DNA of 64,000 bases from Stenotrophomonas maltophilia (GCF_023518235.1 NZ_CP090423.1:2901001-2965000); one strand, 5' to 3'; numbered from the stretch's first letter, positions 18,277 to 27,204 are shown. Made by a program: numbers and translations. The notes: generated from the sequence alone by a model not told the origin.

Positions 18277-19731
18277 ATGATCCTGGCTTCCCGCGAACCA
18301 CTGCGGCAGTGGCGATGGCCGCGCCGGTTGACCCTGGCCGTGTGCCTGCTGGCCGCACCGGCCTTTGCACCGGCCGCACCGGCCGCACCGGCACCCGATC
18401 CCGGCGCGCCGCTGCCGTATGTGATCGGCCTGCATGAGGCCTACCTGACGCCGCAGTACTGGGCGGCCCGGCTGGACAACGCCGATGCGCCGATCATGGA
18501 CCGCGCGCAGATCGATGCGCAGAACGCGCGGATGCGCGCGCAGGACAGCCACATCCAGGACATCGCCGCGCTGCCCGCACAGCTTGATGCCGCGCAGGTA
18601 CGCGCCAGCATCAGCGCGTTGTCGCGCTGGCCCGGGCGTGCACTGTTCAACGAGCGGGGCCAGGCCATCGCGCCTGCGCTGCGCAGTGGCATCGAAGCCA
18701 ACCTCGGCCTCGATGCGATTCCCGCACACGTCGCACCCGCCTACGGCCTGGTGGTGAAGCGCGCGGCGTTGCGCACCTTCCCCACCCGCGAGCGCGTCTT
18801 CAGCACCGTCGGTGACACCGACATCGACCGCTTCCAGGAGTCGGCTCTGTTCCCCGGCGACAAGGTGGCGGTGGTCCATCGCAGCGCCGATGGCCGCTGG
18901 CTGTTCGTGCACAGCGAGCGCTACAGCGCGTGGATCGAAGCCGATGCGATCGCTGGCGGCGACAAGGCCACGGTGCTCGGCTACGGCACGAAGGGCCCGT
19001 ACCGCGTTGTCACCGGCGCCACCGCGCAGACCGCCTACACCCCGGAGGAACCGCGCGTCTCGCGCCTGCAGCTGGAGATGGGCGTGCGACTGCCGGTGCT
19101 GGCCGACTGGCCCGCCGCCGAAGCGGTGAACGGCCAGCAGGCGCATGCCTCGTGGGTGGTGCAGCTGCCGGTACGCGAGGCCGACGGGCGCCTGAAGCTG
19201 GTGCCGGCCCTGCTGCCGCGCTCGCAGGACACCGCAGCCGATTACCTGCCGCTGACCCCGCGCCTGCTGCTGCAGCAGGCCTTCAAGTTCCTCGGCGAGC
19301 GTTACGGTTGGGGCCACGACTACGACACCCGCGACTGCAGCGGTTTCGTTTCCGAGATCTACCGCAGCTTCGGCGTGCTGCTGCCGCGCAATACCAGCGC
19401 CCAGGCCGTCAGCCCGGCACTGGACCGCCTGCCGTTCACCGACAAGGACACAAAGGCCGCGCGCGACCGTGCTGTGACCGACCTTCAGGTGGGCGATCTG
19501 GTCTACATACCCGGCCACGTGATGATGGCCATCGGCCACGTCGACGGCCGTACCTGGGTCATCCACGATACGGCAGGCGGCAGCTGGTCCGGTGCCGACG
19601 GCAAACGCGTGCAGGCCCACCTCAATGGTGTTTCGGTGACGCCGCTGGAGCCGATGATGGCCAGCGATACCGTCCGCTACATCGACCGCATCACCAACAT
19701 CCAGCGCCTGCGCGCCAAGACTCCTGAATGA
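18277..19731 (+). CDS. Exported SH3-domain NlpC/P60 peptidase (YkfC-like gamma-D-Glu-diamino-acid endopeptidase)
   Basis: The product is 484 residues. I use the ATG at 18277 because GGAGGG ends ten bases before it; the GTG at 18268 is too close to that site. A signal peptide (to about residue 38) is followed by SH3b-like beta domains (about 150-290) and a C40 domain with GERYGWGH, RDCSGFVSE (Cys354), PGHVMMAIG (His414) and His430. This is the layout of Bacillus YkfC, which cuts L-Ala-D-Glu-diaminopimelate after D-Glu. The downstream gene overlaps it by four bases and encodes the epimerase that acts on the released dipeptide, as in the Bacillus ykf operon. Confidence 0.88.
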   Translation: MILASREPLRQWRWPRRLTLAVCLLAAPAFAPAAPAAPAPDPGAPLPYVIGLHEAYLTPQYWAARLDNADAPIMDRAQIDAQNARMRAQDSHIQDIAALPAQLDAAQVRASISALSRWPGRALFNERGQAIAPALRSGIEANLGLDAIPAHVAPAYGLVVKRAALRTFPTRERVFSTVGDTDIDRFQESALFPGDKVAVVHRSADGRWLFVHSERYSAWIEADAIAGGDKATVLGYGTKGPYRVVTGATAQTAYTPEEPRVSRLQLEMGVRLPVLADWPAAEAVNGQQAHASWVVQLPVREADGRLKLVPALLPRSQDTAADYLPLTPRLLLQQAFKFLGERYGWGHDYDTRDCSGFVSEIYRSFGVLLPRNTSAQAVSPALDRLPFTDKDTKAARDRAVTDLQVGDLVYIPGHVMMAIGHVDGRTWVIHDTAGGSWSGADGKRVQAHLNGVSVTPLEPMMASDTVRYIDRITNIQRLRAKTPE

Positions 19732-20822
19732 AGATCACTGCCATCGAACTGGGCATGCTGCGCGTGCCGCTGAAGACACCGTTCAAGACCGCCCTGCGCA
19801 CGGTGGAAACCGTGGAAGACGTGGTGGTGCTGATCCGCACCGATAGTGGCCACACCGGCTATGGCGAAGCCCCGGCCACGGCGGTGATCACCGGCGATAC
19901 GCACGGCTCGATCATCGAAGCGATCCGCCATTTCATCGCCCCGCGCCTGATCGGCCAGGACGTGGTCAACCTCAACCGCCTGTGCGGCCTGGTGCAGGGC
20001 GCGATGGAGCGCAACACCAGCGCCAAGGCCGCGGTGGAGATCGCGCTGTACGATCTGTGGGCGCAGCTGCATGGTGCGCCGTTGTACCAGATGCTCGGCG
20101 GCGGCGACCCGGTGATCACCACTGACATCACCATCAGCGTGGACTACATCGACAAGATGGTGGCCGATTCGCTGTCGGCGATCGACCGCGGTTTCGAGTC
20201 GCTGAAGATCAAGGTCGGCAAGGACATCGGCCTGGACATCGAACGGGTCAAGGCGATCCATGCCGCCGTCGAGGGCCGCGCCCTGCTGCGCCTGGACGCC
20301 AATCAGGGCTGGACCGCCAAGCAGGCGGTGCATGCCATGCGCACTCTGGAAGAAGCCGGCGTGGTGCTGGAGCTGCTGGAGCAGCCGGTGAAGGCGGCCG
20401 ACATCAGCGGCCTGAAGTACGTCACCGACCGGGTCAATACACCGGTGATGGCTGACGAAAGCGTGTTCAGCCCGAGCCAGGTGATGGACCTGATCCAGCA
20501 GCGCGCCGCCGACATCATCAACATCAAGCTGATGAAGACCGGCGGCCTGTCCAACGCGATCCGCATTGCCGACATCGCCGGCATCTACGGTGTGCCGTGC
20601 ATGATCGGCTGCATGATCGAATCGAGCATCAGCGTCGCCGCTGCCGTGCACCTGGCGGTGGCCAAGAGCGATGTGATCACCAAGGTCGATCTGGACGGCC
20701 CGTCGCTGGGCCAGTTCGATCCAGTCAGCGGCGGCGTGCACTTCAACGAATCGGAGATCAGCGTCAGCGATGTGCCGGGGCTGGGCATCACCGAAGTGCG
20801 CGGGCTGGAGATGCTGGGTTGA
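19728..20822 (+). CDS. L-Ala-D/L-Glu epimerase
   Basis: This member of the enolase superfamily converts L-Ala-D-Glu, the product of NlpC/P60 cleavage of murein peptides, into L-Ala-L-Glu that ordinary peptidases can use. The 364-residue protein shows every landmark: LKIKV (Lys160, Lys162), DANQGW (Asp190), LEQP (Glu218), ADES (Asp243), IKLMKTGG (Lys267). It also has the DLD pair at 321-323, which in Bacillus YkfB and E. coli YcjG grips the dipeptide amino group. It has no signal peptide, so it works in the cytoplasm, which implies import of the dipeptide. ATGA overlap with the preceding gene indicates coupling. Confidence 0.93.
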   Translation: MKITAIELGMLRVPLKTPFKTALRTVETVEDVVVLIRTDSGHTGYGEAPATAVITGDTHGSIIEAIRHFIAPRLIGQDVVNLNRLCGLVQGAMERNTSAKAAVEIALYDLWAQLHGAPLYQMLGGGDPVITTDITISVDYIDKMVADSLSAIDRGFESLKIKVGKDIGLDIERVKAIHAAVEGRALLRLDANQGWTAKQAVHAMRTLEEAGVVLELLEQPVKAADISGLKYVTDRVNTPVMADESVFSPSQVMDLIQQRAADIINIKLMKTGGLSNAIRIADIAGIYGVPCMIGCMIESSISVAAAVHLAVAKSDVITKVDLDGPSLGQFDPVSGGVHFNESEISVSDVPGLGITEVRGLEMLG

Positions 20823-20870
20823 TCTCTGCCTTGCGGCTGACCTGGCATGCAACTGACATTGGGTCGGGCG

Positions 20871-21022
20871 TTACTTTTCTTTTCGCGAAAAGAAAAGTAA
20901 CCAAAAGAAACGCTCCGCCGGCCGCGAGCCGACGTGCTACGCACGCCGGTGCCCTGCGGTGCTCGGCTCGCTACAAGGCGGACTCAACAGCAGCTCCGGG
21001 TAGATCCACGCCATGCGTGGAT
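20871..21022. repeat. Xanthomonad-type composite palindrome plus SMAG copy
   Basis: A perfect 30-base palindrome (20871-20900, half-site TTACTTTTCTTTTCG) is followed by CCAAAAGAAACGC. A second inverted repeat follows, with arms GCGAGCCGA (20924-20932) and TCGGCTCGC (20963-20971), and then a SMAG copy GTAGATCCACGCC...TGGAT at 21000-21022. The run-on after the epimerase gene resembles a dispersed repeat that I have seen in xanthomonad genomes. It may also terminate the epimerase transcript. Confidence 0.65.
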
Positions 21023-21082
21023 GCTCCTGCTTCTGCCCTACCCCGTATCCTCTTCGCGGCTGGCACGCGCGCGATCTGTCCG

Positions 21083-21188
21083 GGGTCGGGCGGGTGGGAT
21101 TTGCAGGGGTGTCCGCGCCATGGATGGCGCGGCCAAGCCTCCATGGATGGATTCACGGCGTCCCCTGCACATCCCACCCGCCCGACCC
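21083..21188. repeat. Large 106-base inverted repeat in the rpiR leader
   Basis: Arms of 27 bases with a single mismatch (21083-21109 and 21162-21188; arm starts GGGTCGGGCGGGTGGGAT) enclose 52 bases. The enclosed part itself contains a hairpin CCGCGCCAT-GG-ATGGCGCGG (21113-21132). It ends 61 bases before the regulator's start codon, so it would sit in or just before the leader mRNA. Confidence 0.8.
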
Positions 21189-21249
21189 ATTCCATGACAC
21201 GCCCTACGCTGCCAACCGCAACGCGCCTATCCATGTCCGGACGCCCCGC

Positions 21250-22098
21250 ATGCCGCCCTTGCTGAAGATCCGTTCCGAGCGCGGGCAGATGTCGGCCATC
21301 GAACGCCGCATTGCCGATTTCATCCTCGACAACGCCCACCTGCTGCGCGACTACTCTTCGCAGCAGCTGGCCAGCGCGCTGGGCATCAGCCAGTCCAGCG
21401 TGGTGAAGTTCAGCCAGAAGCTCGGCTTCAAGGGCTACCCGGACCTGAAGTACTCGATCGGCCAGGATGTGGCCCGCGCCGGTGCCGATCCGCAGCAGGC
21501 GCCCAGCGAACCCGACAGCGGCGATGACTACCTTCGCCTGGGCGAGGCCCTGCGCCGCAGCAAGGCACAGGCTGAGGAAGAGACCCGACAGGCCAATCCG
21601 CGCGAAGAGATCGAACGCATCGTGCAGCTGCTCGACGACGCGCCCAAGCTGTTCGTGTACGGCCTGGGTGACGATGGCCTGTATGCCCGCGAGTTCGCCA
21701 TGCGGCTGTCGCTGCTCGGCCTGCTGGTGGTGCCGCATACCGACCCGATCCTGATGCTGGCCAACCTGTCGGCCGCACGCCCCGGCGATGTGCTGCTGGT
21801 GTTCTCCGAATTCGGCAACCTGCCCCAGCTTTCGCAGCTGTCGCGCCAGTTCCAGGACATGGGCGGCAAGGTGATTTCCATCACCCGCCACACCGCCAAC
21901 CCGCTGCGCGCGCATGCGGATGCAGCACTGGTGGTGTGCGCACACGATCGCACGCCGCAGGTGGCGCAGCTGCTGTACCGTAGCGCCATGCACGCCCTGC
22001 TCGATTTCCTGTTCGTGCTGCTCTGCCACACCAATCCGGACCGCCAGCAGCAGCTGGCGGTGAACCTGGAGCGGATCGACCACCTGCTGGATTCCTGA
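21250..22098 (+). CDS. MurR/RpiR family transcriptional regulator
   Basis: The 282-residue protein has an N-terminal RpiR helix-turn-helix (residues 1-77, with ERRIADFILDN, SQQLASALGISQSSVVKFSQ and LGFKGYPDLK). A C-terminal SIS sugar-phosphate-binding domain follows (about 110-250, with KLFVYGLGDDG and GDVLLVFSEFG). Members such as MurR repress murein-sugar catabolism until a sugar phosphate binds. Here it heads a unit with the L,D-transpeptidase-fold gene and the permease gene and is the obvious candidate to bind the GGAA-N6-TTCC site at 18234. Start chosen at ATG 21250 (MPPLLKIRSERGQ), matching the family N-terminus, although the frame is open upstream. Confidence 0.9.
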   Translation: MPPLLKIRSERGQMSAIERRIADFILDNAHLLRDYSSQQLASALGISQSSVVKFSQKLGFKGYPDLKYSIGQDVARAGADPQQAPSEPDSGDDYLRLGEALRRSKAQAEEETRQANPREEIERIVQLLDDAPKLFVYGLGDDGLYAREFAMRLSLLGLLVVPHTDPILMLANLSAARPGDVLLVFSEFGNLPQLSQLSRQFQDMGGKVISITRHTANPLRAHADAALVVCAHDRTPQVAQLLYRSAMHALLDFLFVLLCHTNPDRQQQLAVNLERIDHLLDS

Positions 22099-22113
22099 CC
22101 GGAGCACCTGTTG

Positions 22114-22875
22114 ATGAAATCGCTGGTCCGCCTCGCTACCGCTGCGCTGCTGCTTGCTGCGGCGGTGTCCGTCCATGCTGCGCCGCTGGATGGGGCGCGC
22201 CAGCTGATCGTGGTCACCAGCGAAGGCTGGGACAGCCCCCAGGGGCAGCTGCAGGCCTATGTGCGCGACGGCAAGGGCTGGCACGCGCATGGCCAGGCGT
22301 TCCCGGTGGCCCTCGGCCGCACCGGCAGCGCCTGGGGGCTGGGCCTGCATCCGGCGCAGGCCGACGGCCCGCAGAAGCAGGAAGGCGATGGCCGCAGCCC
22401 TGCGGGCGTGTTCGCGCTCGGCAGCGCGTTCGGCTATGCCGTCACACGCCCAGGCACGGCCATGGCCTACCAGCCGATGCTTGAAAGCAGCTACTGCATG
22501 GACGTACCCGGCTCGCCGTTCTACAACCGCATCGTCGACGCGAAGAAGGTGGGCAAGGCGGCCGTGGAAGGCTCCACCGAACCGATGCGGCTGGACCTGC
22601 ACACCAAGGGCGACGTGCGTTACCAGGAAGGCTTCGTGATCGCCCACAATCCCGACAACCAGCCCGGCAAGGGCAGCTGCATCTTCGCCCACCTGTGGCG
22701 CCAGCCCGGCGAAGCCACTGCCGGCTGCACCGCCATGCCGCAGGCGCGCATGCAGGCCCTGCTGGACTGGTTGCGGCCGCAGGATACGCCGCGCTTCGTG
22801 CTGCTGCCACGCGCCGAGTACAAGCGGCTGCAGGCGCAGTGGCAGCTGCCCGCACTGAGCGGAGACGCCCGTTGA
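22114..22875 (+). CDS. Exported L,D-transpeptidase-fold (YkuD-like) protein
   Basis: The 253-residue product has a signal peptide (ending in VHAAP) and a YkuD-type catalytic region near residues 190-215: CIFAHLWR...TAGCTAM, with the catalytic His and Cys. Proteins with this fold make or break 3-3 cross-links or the bonds of Braun-type anchors in periplasmic murein. It starts 15 bases after the regulator gene (ATG at 22114, or TTG at 22111) and its stop overlaps the permease start. In this context it may trim diaminopimelate-containing cross-links or attach D-amino acids; which one is not visible. Confidence 0.8.
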   Translation: MKSLVRLATAALLLAAAVSVHAAPLDGARQLIVVTSEGWDSPQGQLQAYVRDGKGWHAHGQAFPVALGRTGSAWGLGLHPAQADGPQKQEGDGRSPAGVFALGSAFGYAVTRPGTAMAYQPMLESSYCMDVPGSPFYNRIVDAKKVGKAAVEGSTEPMRLDLHTKGDVRYQEGFVIAHNPDNQPGKGSCIFAHLWRQPGEATAGCTAMPQARMQALLDWLRPQDTPRFVLLPRAEYKRLQAQWQLPALSGDAR

Positions 22876-24173
22876 GCGCGCCAGACGAACCGCAGCTGCA
22901 GCGCGCGGTCAGCCGCTGGCAGATCGTCGGCCTGTCGATCAACGATGTGATCGGCAGCGGTATCTACCTGCTGCCGGCCGCCACCGTCGCCCTGCTCGGC
23001 CCGTTCAGCCTGTGGGGCGTGGTTGCCGCAGGCATCGTCGTGGCCCTGCTGGTGCTGTGCTACGCGCAGGCCGCCAGCTACTTCGATGAGCCCGGCGGCA
23101 GCTACCTGTATGCCCGCGAGGCGTTCGGGCGCTTCGCCGGGTTCGAGATCGGCTGGATGATCTGGCTGACCCGCATCAGCTCGGCCGCTGCGCTCAGCAA
23201 CGCGCTGGCCGATGCAGTTGCGCGTTTCTGGCCGTGGGCCGGTGCTGGCCTGGGCCGCATCGCGGTGATCGTGGTGTCGCTGGGCTTCCTCACCGGCATC
23301 AACATCATCGGCGTGCGTTCGGCCGCGCGTACCGGCGTGGTGCTGGTGATCGGCAAGATGCTGCCGCTGCTGCTGTTCGTGGCCATCGGCGCGTTCTACA
23401 TCGACCCGCAGCTGGCCTTCTCCGGCCAGCGCCCGGACCCGCATGACCTGCAGCGCATGGGCGAGGCCGCGCTGCTGTTGCTGTACGCCTACGCCGGTTT
23501 CGAGAACATCCCCGCGGCCGCCGGCGAATACCGCAACCCGCGTCGCGATATTCCGTTCGCGCTGATCACCATGATCATCACCGTCACCGTCATCTACGGC
23601 GCGGTACAGGTGGTGGCACAGGGTACGCTGGCCGGCCTGGCCAGCTCGGCCACGCCGCTGGCCGATGCCGCCGCCGGCTTCGGTGGCGAAGCATTGGCGC
23701 TGATCCTGACGGTCGGTGCCACCATCTCCATCCTCGGCACCAACAGCAACACGATGATGATGGGCCCGCGCTTCCTGTTCGCGCTGGCACGCGATGGCTA
23801 CGGCCCGAAGATCCTGGCGCAGGTACATCCGCGCTTCCACACCCCGGCCGCATCGATCCTGTGCCAGGGCCTGATTGCACTCGGGCTGGCGCTGTCCGGC
23901 TCGTTCGTGCAGCTGGCACTGCTGTCGATGACCACGCGCCTGTTTGCCTACATCGGTACCGCCGCTGCGGTGCTGGTGCTGGCCAAGCGCTACGCCGACC
24001 GCCCGGGCGCATTGAAGCTGCCCGGTGGGCCGCTGATTCCGGTGCTGGCACTGCTGCTGTGCGTGGCGCTGTTCGCCAGTGCCAGCTGGCAGAACATCGC
24101 CGCTGCGCTGGTGGCATTTGCCATCGGCGCGGTGATCTACAAGCTGCCGCGCAAGGATGCCGACGCCGGGTAA
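22872..24173 (+). CDS. APC family amino acid permease
   Basis: The 433-residue product has about 12 hydrophobic segments. It has APC-superfamily signatures: IVGLSINDVIGSGIYLLP at residues 18-35 (the GSG-I motif of the broken helix 1) and YAYAGFENIPAAAGEYRNPRRDIP near 205-228. I use the TTG start at 22872 because GGAG lies seven bases upstream and TTGA overlaps the previous stop by four bases. It should import an amino acid or small peptide across the inner membrane by H+ symport. Co-transcription with an RpiR regulator and a murein enzyme suggests a murein-derived amino acid or dipeptide, which is inference. Confidence 0.88.
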   Translation: MSAPDEPQLQRAVSRWQIVGLSINDVIGSGIYLLPAATVALLGPFSLWGVVAAGIVVALLVLCYAQAASYFDEPGGSYLYAREAFGRFAGFEIGWMIWLTRISSAAALSNALADAVARFWPWAGAGLGRIAVIVVSLGFLTGINIIGVRSAARTGVVLVIGKMLPLLLFVAIGAFYIDPQLAFSGQRPDPHDLQRMGEAALLLLYAYAGFENIPAAAGEYRNPRRDIPFALITMIITVTVIYGAVQVVAQGTLAGLASSATPLADAAAGFGGEALALILTVGATISILGTNSNTMMMGPRFLFALARDGYGPKILAQVHPRFHTPAASILCQGLIALGLALSGSFVQLALLSMTTRLFAYIGTAAAVLVLAKRYADRPGALKLPGGPLIPVLALLLCVALFASASWQNIAAALVAFAIGAVIYKLPRKDADAG

Positions 24174-24176
24174 CTG

Positions 24177-24199
24177 GTAGCGCCGGGCCATGCCCGGCG
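24177..24199 (+). repeat. SMAG palindrome after the permease gene
   Basis: A single copy, GTAGCGCCGGGCC followed by ATGCCCGGCG, starts three bases after the permease stop codon. Confidence 0.75.
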
Positions 24200-24283
24200 G
24201 ATTGATCTGGTGATCACACTGCCGGACCGGGCCGTTAACCGCCACCCAGGCACGATCAGGCTTCGTACACAACGGAGCCTTCC

Positions 24284-24607
24284 ATGACCGAGTACCAGAT
24301 CCCTGGCCGCGTACCGGATGACAGCACGTCGCGTGATGCGGTCAGCAATTACTGGCGCGAGCGCTACAGCGCCGAGCCGTACTACGACGACCAGCTGTTC
24401 TTCGAGGACTACGAACCGGCCTACCGCATCGGCCACGCGGCCCGCGCGCAGGACATGATCCGCGCCTACGAACAGGTGGAAGCCGAGCTGGAATCGCGCT
24501 GGGCCGGCGAACGTGGCCGCAGCCGGCTGGAATGGGCACAGGCACGCAATGCGGTGCGCCGTGGCTGGGAAGACGCGCAGCTGGCGGACCCGCGGTTGAA
24601 GCGATAA
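24284..24607 (+). CDS. Conserved hypothetical acidic protein
   Basis: The 107-residue soluble protein has no signal peptide or membrane segment. It is rich in Tyr, Asp, Glu and Arg and contains YWRERYSAEPYY and FEDYEPAYRIGH, a motif I associate with small uncharacterised proteins of proteobacteria that are often stress-related. The second half is predicted helical (EQVEAELESRW). It is monocistronic with SMAG repeats after it. No function can be assigned. Confidence 0.65.
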   Translation: MTEYQIPGRVPDDSTSRDAVSNYWRERYSAEPYYDDQLFFEDYEPAYRIGHAARAQDMIRAYEQVEAELESRWAGERGRSRLEWAQARNAVRRGWEDAQLADPRLKR

Positions 24608-24619
24608 CGCCATGCTCGT

Positions 24620-24704
24620 GTAGAGCCGAGCCCATGCTCGGCTGGGAGTCGAGCATGACTCGGCGCTACAGATGCGGCAGGAGAGCCGAGCATGGGCTCG
24701 GCTC
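24620..24704. repeat. Three SMAG palindromes
   Basis: Copies lie at 24620-24643 (GTAGAGCCGAGCC...GGCT), 24647-24669 (AGTCGAGC...GCGCTAC, inverted) and 24683-24704 (GAGCCGAGC...CGGCTCT). They separate two convergent genes. Confidence 0.8.
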
Positions 24705-24711
24705 TGCGGAG

Positions 24712-25167
24712 TCACTCCTGTTCCGGCAGCGGCGGCACGACCGCGCTGCGCTTGCTCTCACCACCACCTGCGGCGATGAGGTCGCGGGTGTTCTTCTGCA
24801 CGGCCACCGCACCGAACAGCGACAGCGCATACGCCATGCCGTAGAAGCCCTTCTCGCTCGATGCCAGGGTGGCATTCCACAGGCCAACCAGCAGCAGCAT
24901 CAGCGCCGACAGCAACGCGAACCAGCACAGTGCGTAGTACAGCGCGCTCACCGGAATACCCTCGACGCGGTCGCGCACGCTCTTCTGCAGCGATACCGCT
25001 GCGAACAGGCCGAACAGCAGCAGGGTCAGGTAGTAGCCCTTTTCGTTGAGCGCCATGGTGGCGGCGTTGAACAGGCCGATCAGGTAGGCCGCCGCTCCCA
25101 GCAGCAGGGCAACCCAGGAGGCGGCGATGAAGGCGGTGGACGGCTTGTGCGGCATGGCAGTGTTCAT
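24712..25167 (-). CDS. YiaA/YiaB two-helix domain inner membrane protein
   Basis: The 151-residue protein contains two copies of the YiaAB two-helix unit. The copies are recognisable as [23 protein letters not shown] with NEKGYYLT (about residues 12-55) and [18 protein letters not shown] with SEKGFYGM (about 75-118). Each ends in a similar ...VSLQKSVRD / VAVQKNTRD segment. It resembles E. coli YiaA, an inner-membrane protein of unknown function. Four membrane helices are expected. I place the start at ATG 25167 (MNTAMPHK). The internal duplication is clear; the role is not. Confidence 0.85.
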   Translation of the reverse strand: MNTAMPHKPSTAFIAASWVALLLGAAAYLIGLFNAATMALNEKGYYLTLLLFGLFAAVSLQKSVRDRVEGIPVSALYYALCWFALLSALMLLLVGLWNATLASSEKGFYGMAYALSLFGAVAVQKNTRDLIAAGGGESKRSAVVPPLPEQE

Positions 25168-25334
25168 TGCGGATCCTTGCAGGCAGGCGGGCATGCTTTG
25201 CCCGGGCGTGCCCACCCTAGTCGATCCGGCCGTCGTCGCACAGGGGGCGCAGGACCTTCGGGCCACGACGGTCACACGCCGGGTGGTGTACAAGGGACAG
25301 CCCGGCCATCCGCATCCCCGCCCTGGAGATACCC

Positions 25335-26504
25335 ATGACCCGCACCTCCCTGCTGCTCGCCCTCGGCCTGGTGCCGATCCTCGCCACCTCCGCCTGCAAC
25401 GCCGCCGACCCGGCCGCCAACGGCGCCCAGGCCGTCGCACCGGCAGCCTCCGCCGCCACCGACCAGCGCCCGTTCACCGCCACCGAAGTCAGCCGTTTCG
25501 ACCAGCCGTGGGCGATGACCTTCCTGCCTGACGGCAGCCTGCTGGTCACCGAGAAGCGCGGCAAGCTGCAGCACCTGGACCTGGCCAGCGGCCAGAAGCA
25601 CGAGATCACCGGCGTTCCCAAGGTGGCCTACGGTGGCCAGGGGGGCTTTGGCGACATCATCCTGCACCCCGATTTCGCCCGGAATCATGTTGTTTACCTC
25701 AGCTATGCCGAGGAAGGCACGCTGGACACCCGCGGTGCCGCCGTGGCCCGTGCGACGTTGACGCTGGACGCAAGCGGCGCTGGCCAGCTCAAGGACCTGA
25801 AGGTGATCTGGCGGCAGAGCCCCAAGGTCAGTGGCGAAGGCCACTACGGCCACCGCCTCGCCTTCGGCCCGGACGGCAAGCTGTGGATCAGCTCCAGCGA
25901 GCGGCAGAAGTTCGATCCGGCGCAGGACATGGGCGGCAACCTCGGCAAGATCGTGCGCCTCAACGACGATGGCAGCCTGCCAGCCGACAACCCGTTCGCC
26001 TCGCAGGGCGGCGTGGCCGCGCAGGTCTGGTCGCTGGGCCACCGCAACATCCTCGGCATGGCCTTCGATGCCAACGGCAAGCTGTGGGCGCATGAGATGG
26101 GCCCGGCCGGCGGCGACGAACTGAACCTGATCGTGCGCGGTGCCAACTACGGCTACCCGGTGGTTTCCAATGGCGACCACTACGACGGCCGCCCGATTCC
26201 CGACCACAGCACCCGCCCGGAATTTGCTGCACCGAAGGTGACCTGGACACCGGTGATCTCGCCGGCCGGCTTCGTGATCTACAGCGGCACGCTGTTCCCG
26301 CAATGGAAGGGCAGCGGCTTCATCGGCGGCCTGTCGTCGACCTCGCTGGTGCGCGTGACCTTCGACGGCGACAGCGCGCGCGAAGCCGAACGCTTCAACA
26401 TGGGCGAGCGCATCCGCGAAGTGGAACAGGGCCCGGATGGCGCGTTGTGGCTGCTGGAAGACGGCAGCAAGGCACGCCTGCTGAAGCTGACGCCGAAAGC
26501 CTGA
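25335..26504 (+). CDS. PQQ-dependent sugar dehydrogenase (soluble aldose dehydrogenase, YliI-like)
   Basis: The 389-residue exported protein has a signal sequence (residues 1-23; TSAC could also act as a weak lipobox). A six-bladed propeller of the soluble glucose/aldose dehydrogenase family follows. Landmarks are [45 protein letters not shown] (the active-site His), [14 protein letters not shown] and [11 protein letters not shown]. It would oxidise aldoses in the periplasm with PQQ as cofactor and pass electrons to the respiratory chain. It stands alone with a terminator after it; no PQQ synthesis genes are in view. Confidence 0.9.
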   Translation: MTRTSLLLALGLVPILATSACNAADPAANGAQAVAPAASAATDQRPFTATEVSRFDQPWAMTFLPDGSLLVTEKRGKLQHLDLASGQKHEITGVPKVAYGGQGGFGDIILHPDFARNHVVYLSYAEEGTLDTRGAAVARATLTLDASGAGQLKDLKVIWRQSPKVSGEGHYGHRLAFGPDGKLWISSSERQKFDPAQDMGGNLGKIVRLNDDGSLPADNPFASQGGVAAQVWSLGHRNILGMAFDANGKLWAHEMGPAGGDELNLIVRGANYGYPVVSNGDHYDGRPIPDHSTRPEFAAPKVTWTPVISPAGFVIYSGTLFPQWKGSGFIGGLSSTSLVRVTFDGDSAREAERFNMGERIREVEQGPDGALWLLEDGSKARLLKLTPKA

Positions 26505-26521
26505 TCGGAACTTTTTCCCGG

Positions 26522-26552
26522 AACGGCCCCGCATGCGGGGCCGTTTCCGTTT
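26522..26552 (+). terminator. Terminator between convergent genes
   Basis: A perfect stem AACGGCCCCGC/GCGGGGCCGTT (26522-26545) is followed on the plus strand by a moderately T-rich tail. It lies 17 bases after the sugar dehydrogenase stop and touches the end of the convergent lipoprotein gene, so it may serve both. Confidence 0.65.
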
Positions 26553-27093
26553 ACTGGATGGTGATGACCTTCACCTCGGTCTTCGTGCAGGCCGGGTCCA
26601 GGCACTGCCCGTTCAACCACACCTGTCCATTGCCAATCATCACGCCCTGCTGGTTGACGAAGACCTTGCCGAAGTCCTGTTCGGACACTGCCTTGACCAC
26701 CGCCGGGGTGATGATCTTCTCGTAGTTGCGCTGGAACTCACCCGGACCGGTGATCTTCTTCCCATCGGCGATGTTCAGCGGGAAGTGCACTTCCTCGACC
26801 ACGGCAGCGCGATCACCGCCAACCACGGCCGTCTTGAACGCATTGAACACCTTTTCGTATTGCGCCGCGTCGCCCAGCACGCTGTCGATGCGGGCACGCG
26901 CGTCATCGGCAGGCGCCTGCGTTGCGGGCACAGCCGGCGCAGTGGCGGCTGGCTCAGTCGCAGGTGCAGCCGGCGTTGCCGCGGCACTGGCATGCATCGG
27001 CGGCGGTGCGTCGGCCGCGGGTTCGGCCGGCGCGGGTGGCTGCGAACAGGCCGCCAGCAGCAGGGCCGTCATCAGGAAAGCAATCTTGCGCAT
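26551..27093 (-). CDS. Hypothetical lipoprotein
   Basis: The 180-residue product has a lipobox LLAAC (Cys16) after a short signal sequence. A Pro/Ala/Thr-rich spacer (about residues 17-62) probably tethers the domain away from the membrane. The globular C-terminal part (about 63-180) has NIADGKKITGPGEFQRNYEKIITPAVV and two cysteines near the end (QCLDPAC). I do not recognise the family with certainty. It faces the sugar dehydrogenase gene end-to-end and is flanked upstream by SMAG repeats. Confidence 0.7.
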   Translation of the reverse strand: MRKIAFLMTALLLAACSQPPAPAEPAADAPPPMHASAAATPAAPATEPAATAPAVPATQAPADDARARIDSVLGDAAQYEKVFNAFKTAVVGGDRAAVVEEVHFPLNIADGKKITGPGEFQRNYEKIITPAVVKAVSEQDFGKVFVNQQGVMIGNGQVWLNGQCLDPACTKTEVKVITIQ

Positions 27094-27124
27094 GCGCGGA
27101 CTCCATCGGATCGAAAGCCCGATG

Positions 27125-27195
27125 GTAGCGCCGGGCTACGCCTGGCGTGTTCGCGCATCGTGAGCAAGGCAACGCCGGGCATGGCCCGGCGCTAC
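27125..27195. repeat. Inverted pair of SMAG palindromes
   Basis: Copies GTAGCGCCGGGC...GGCG (27125-27147) and CGCCGGGCATGGCCCGGCG with CTAC (27173-27195) face each other, between the lipoprotein gene start and the beta-glucosidase gene stop. Confidence 0.8.
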
Positions 27196-27204
27196 CCATC
27201 GCGA

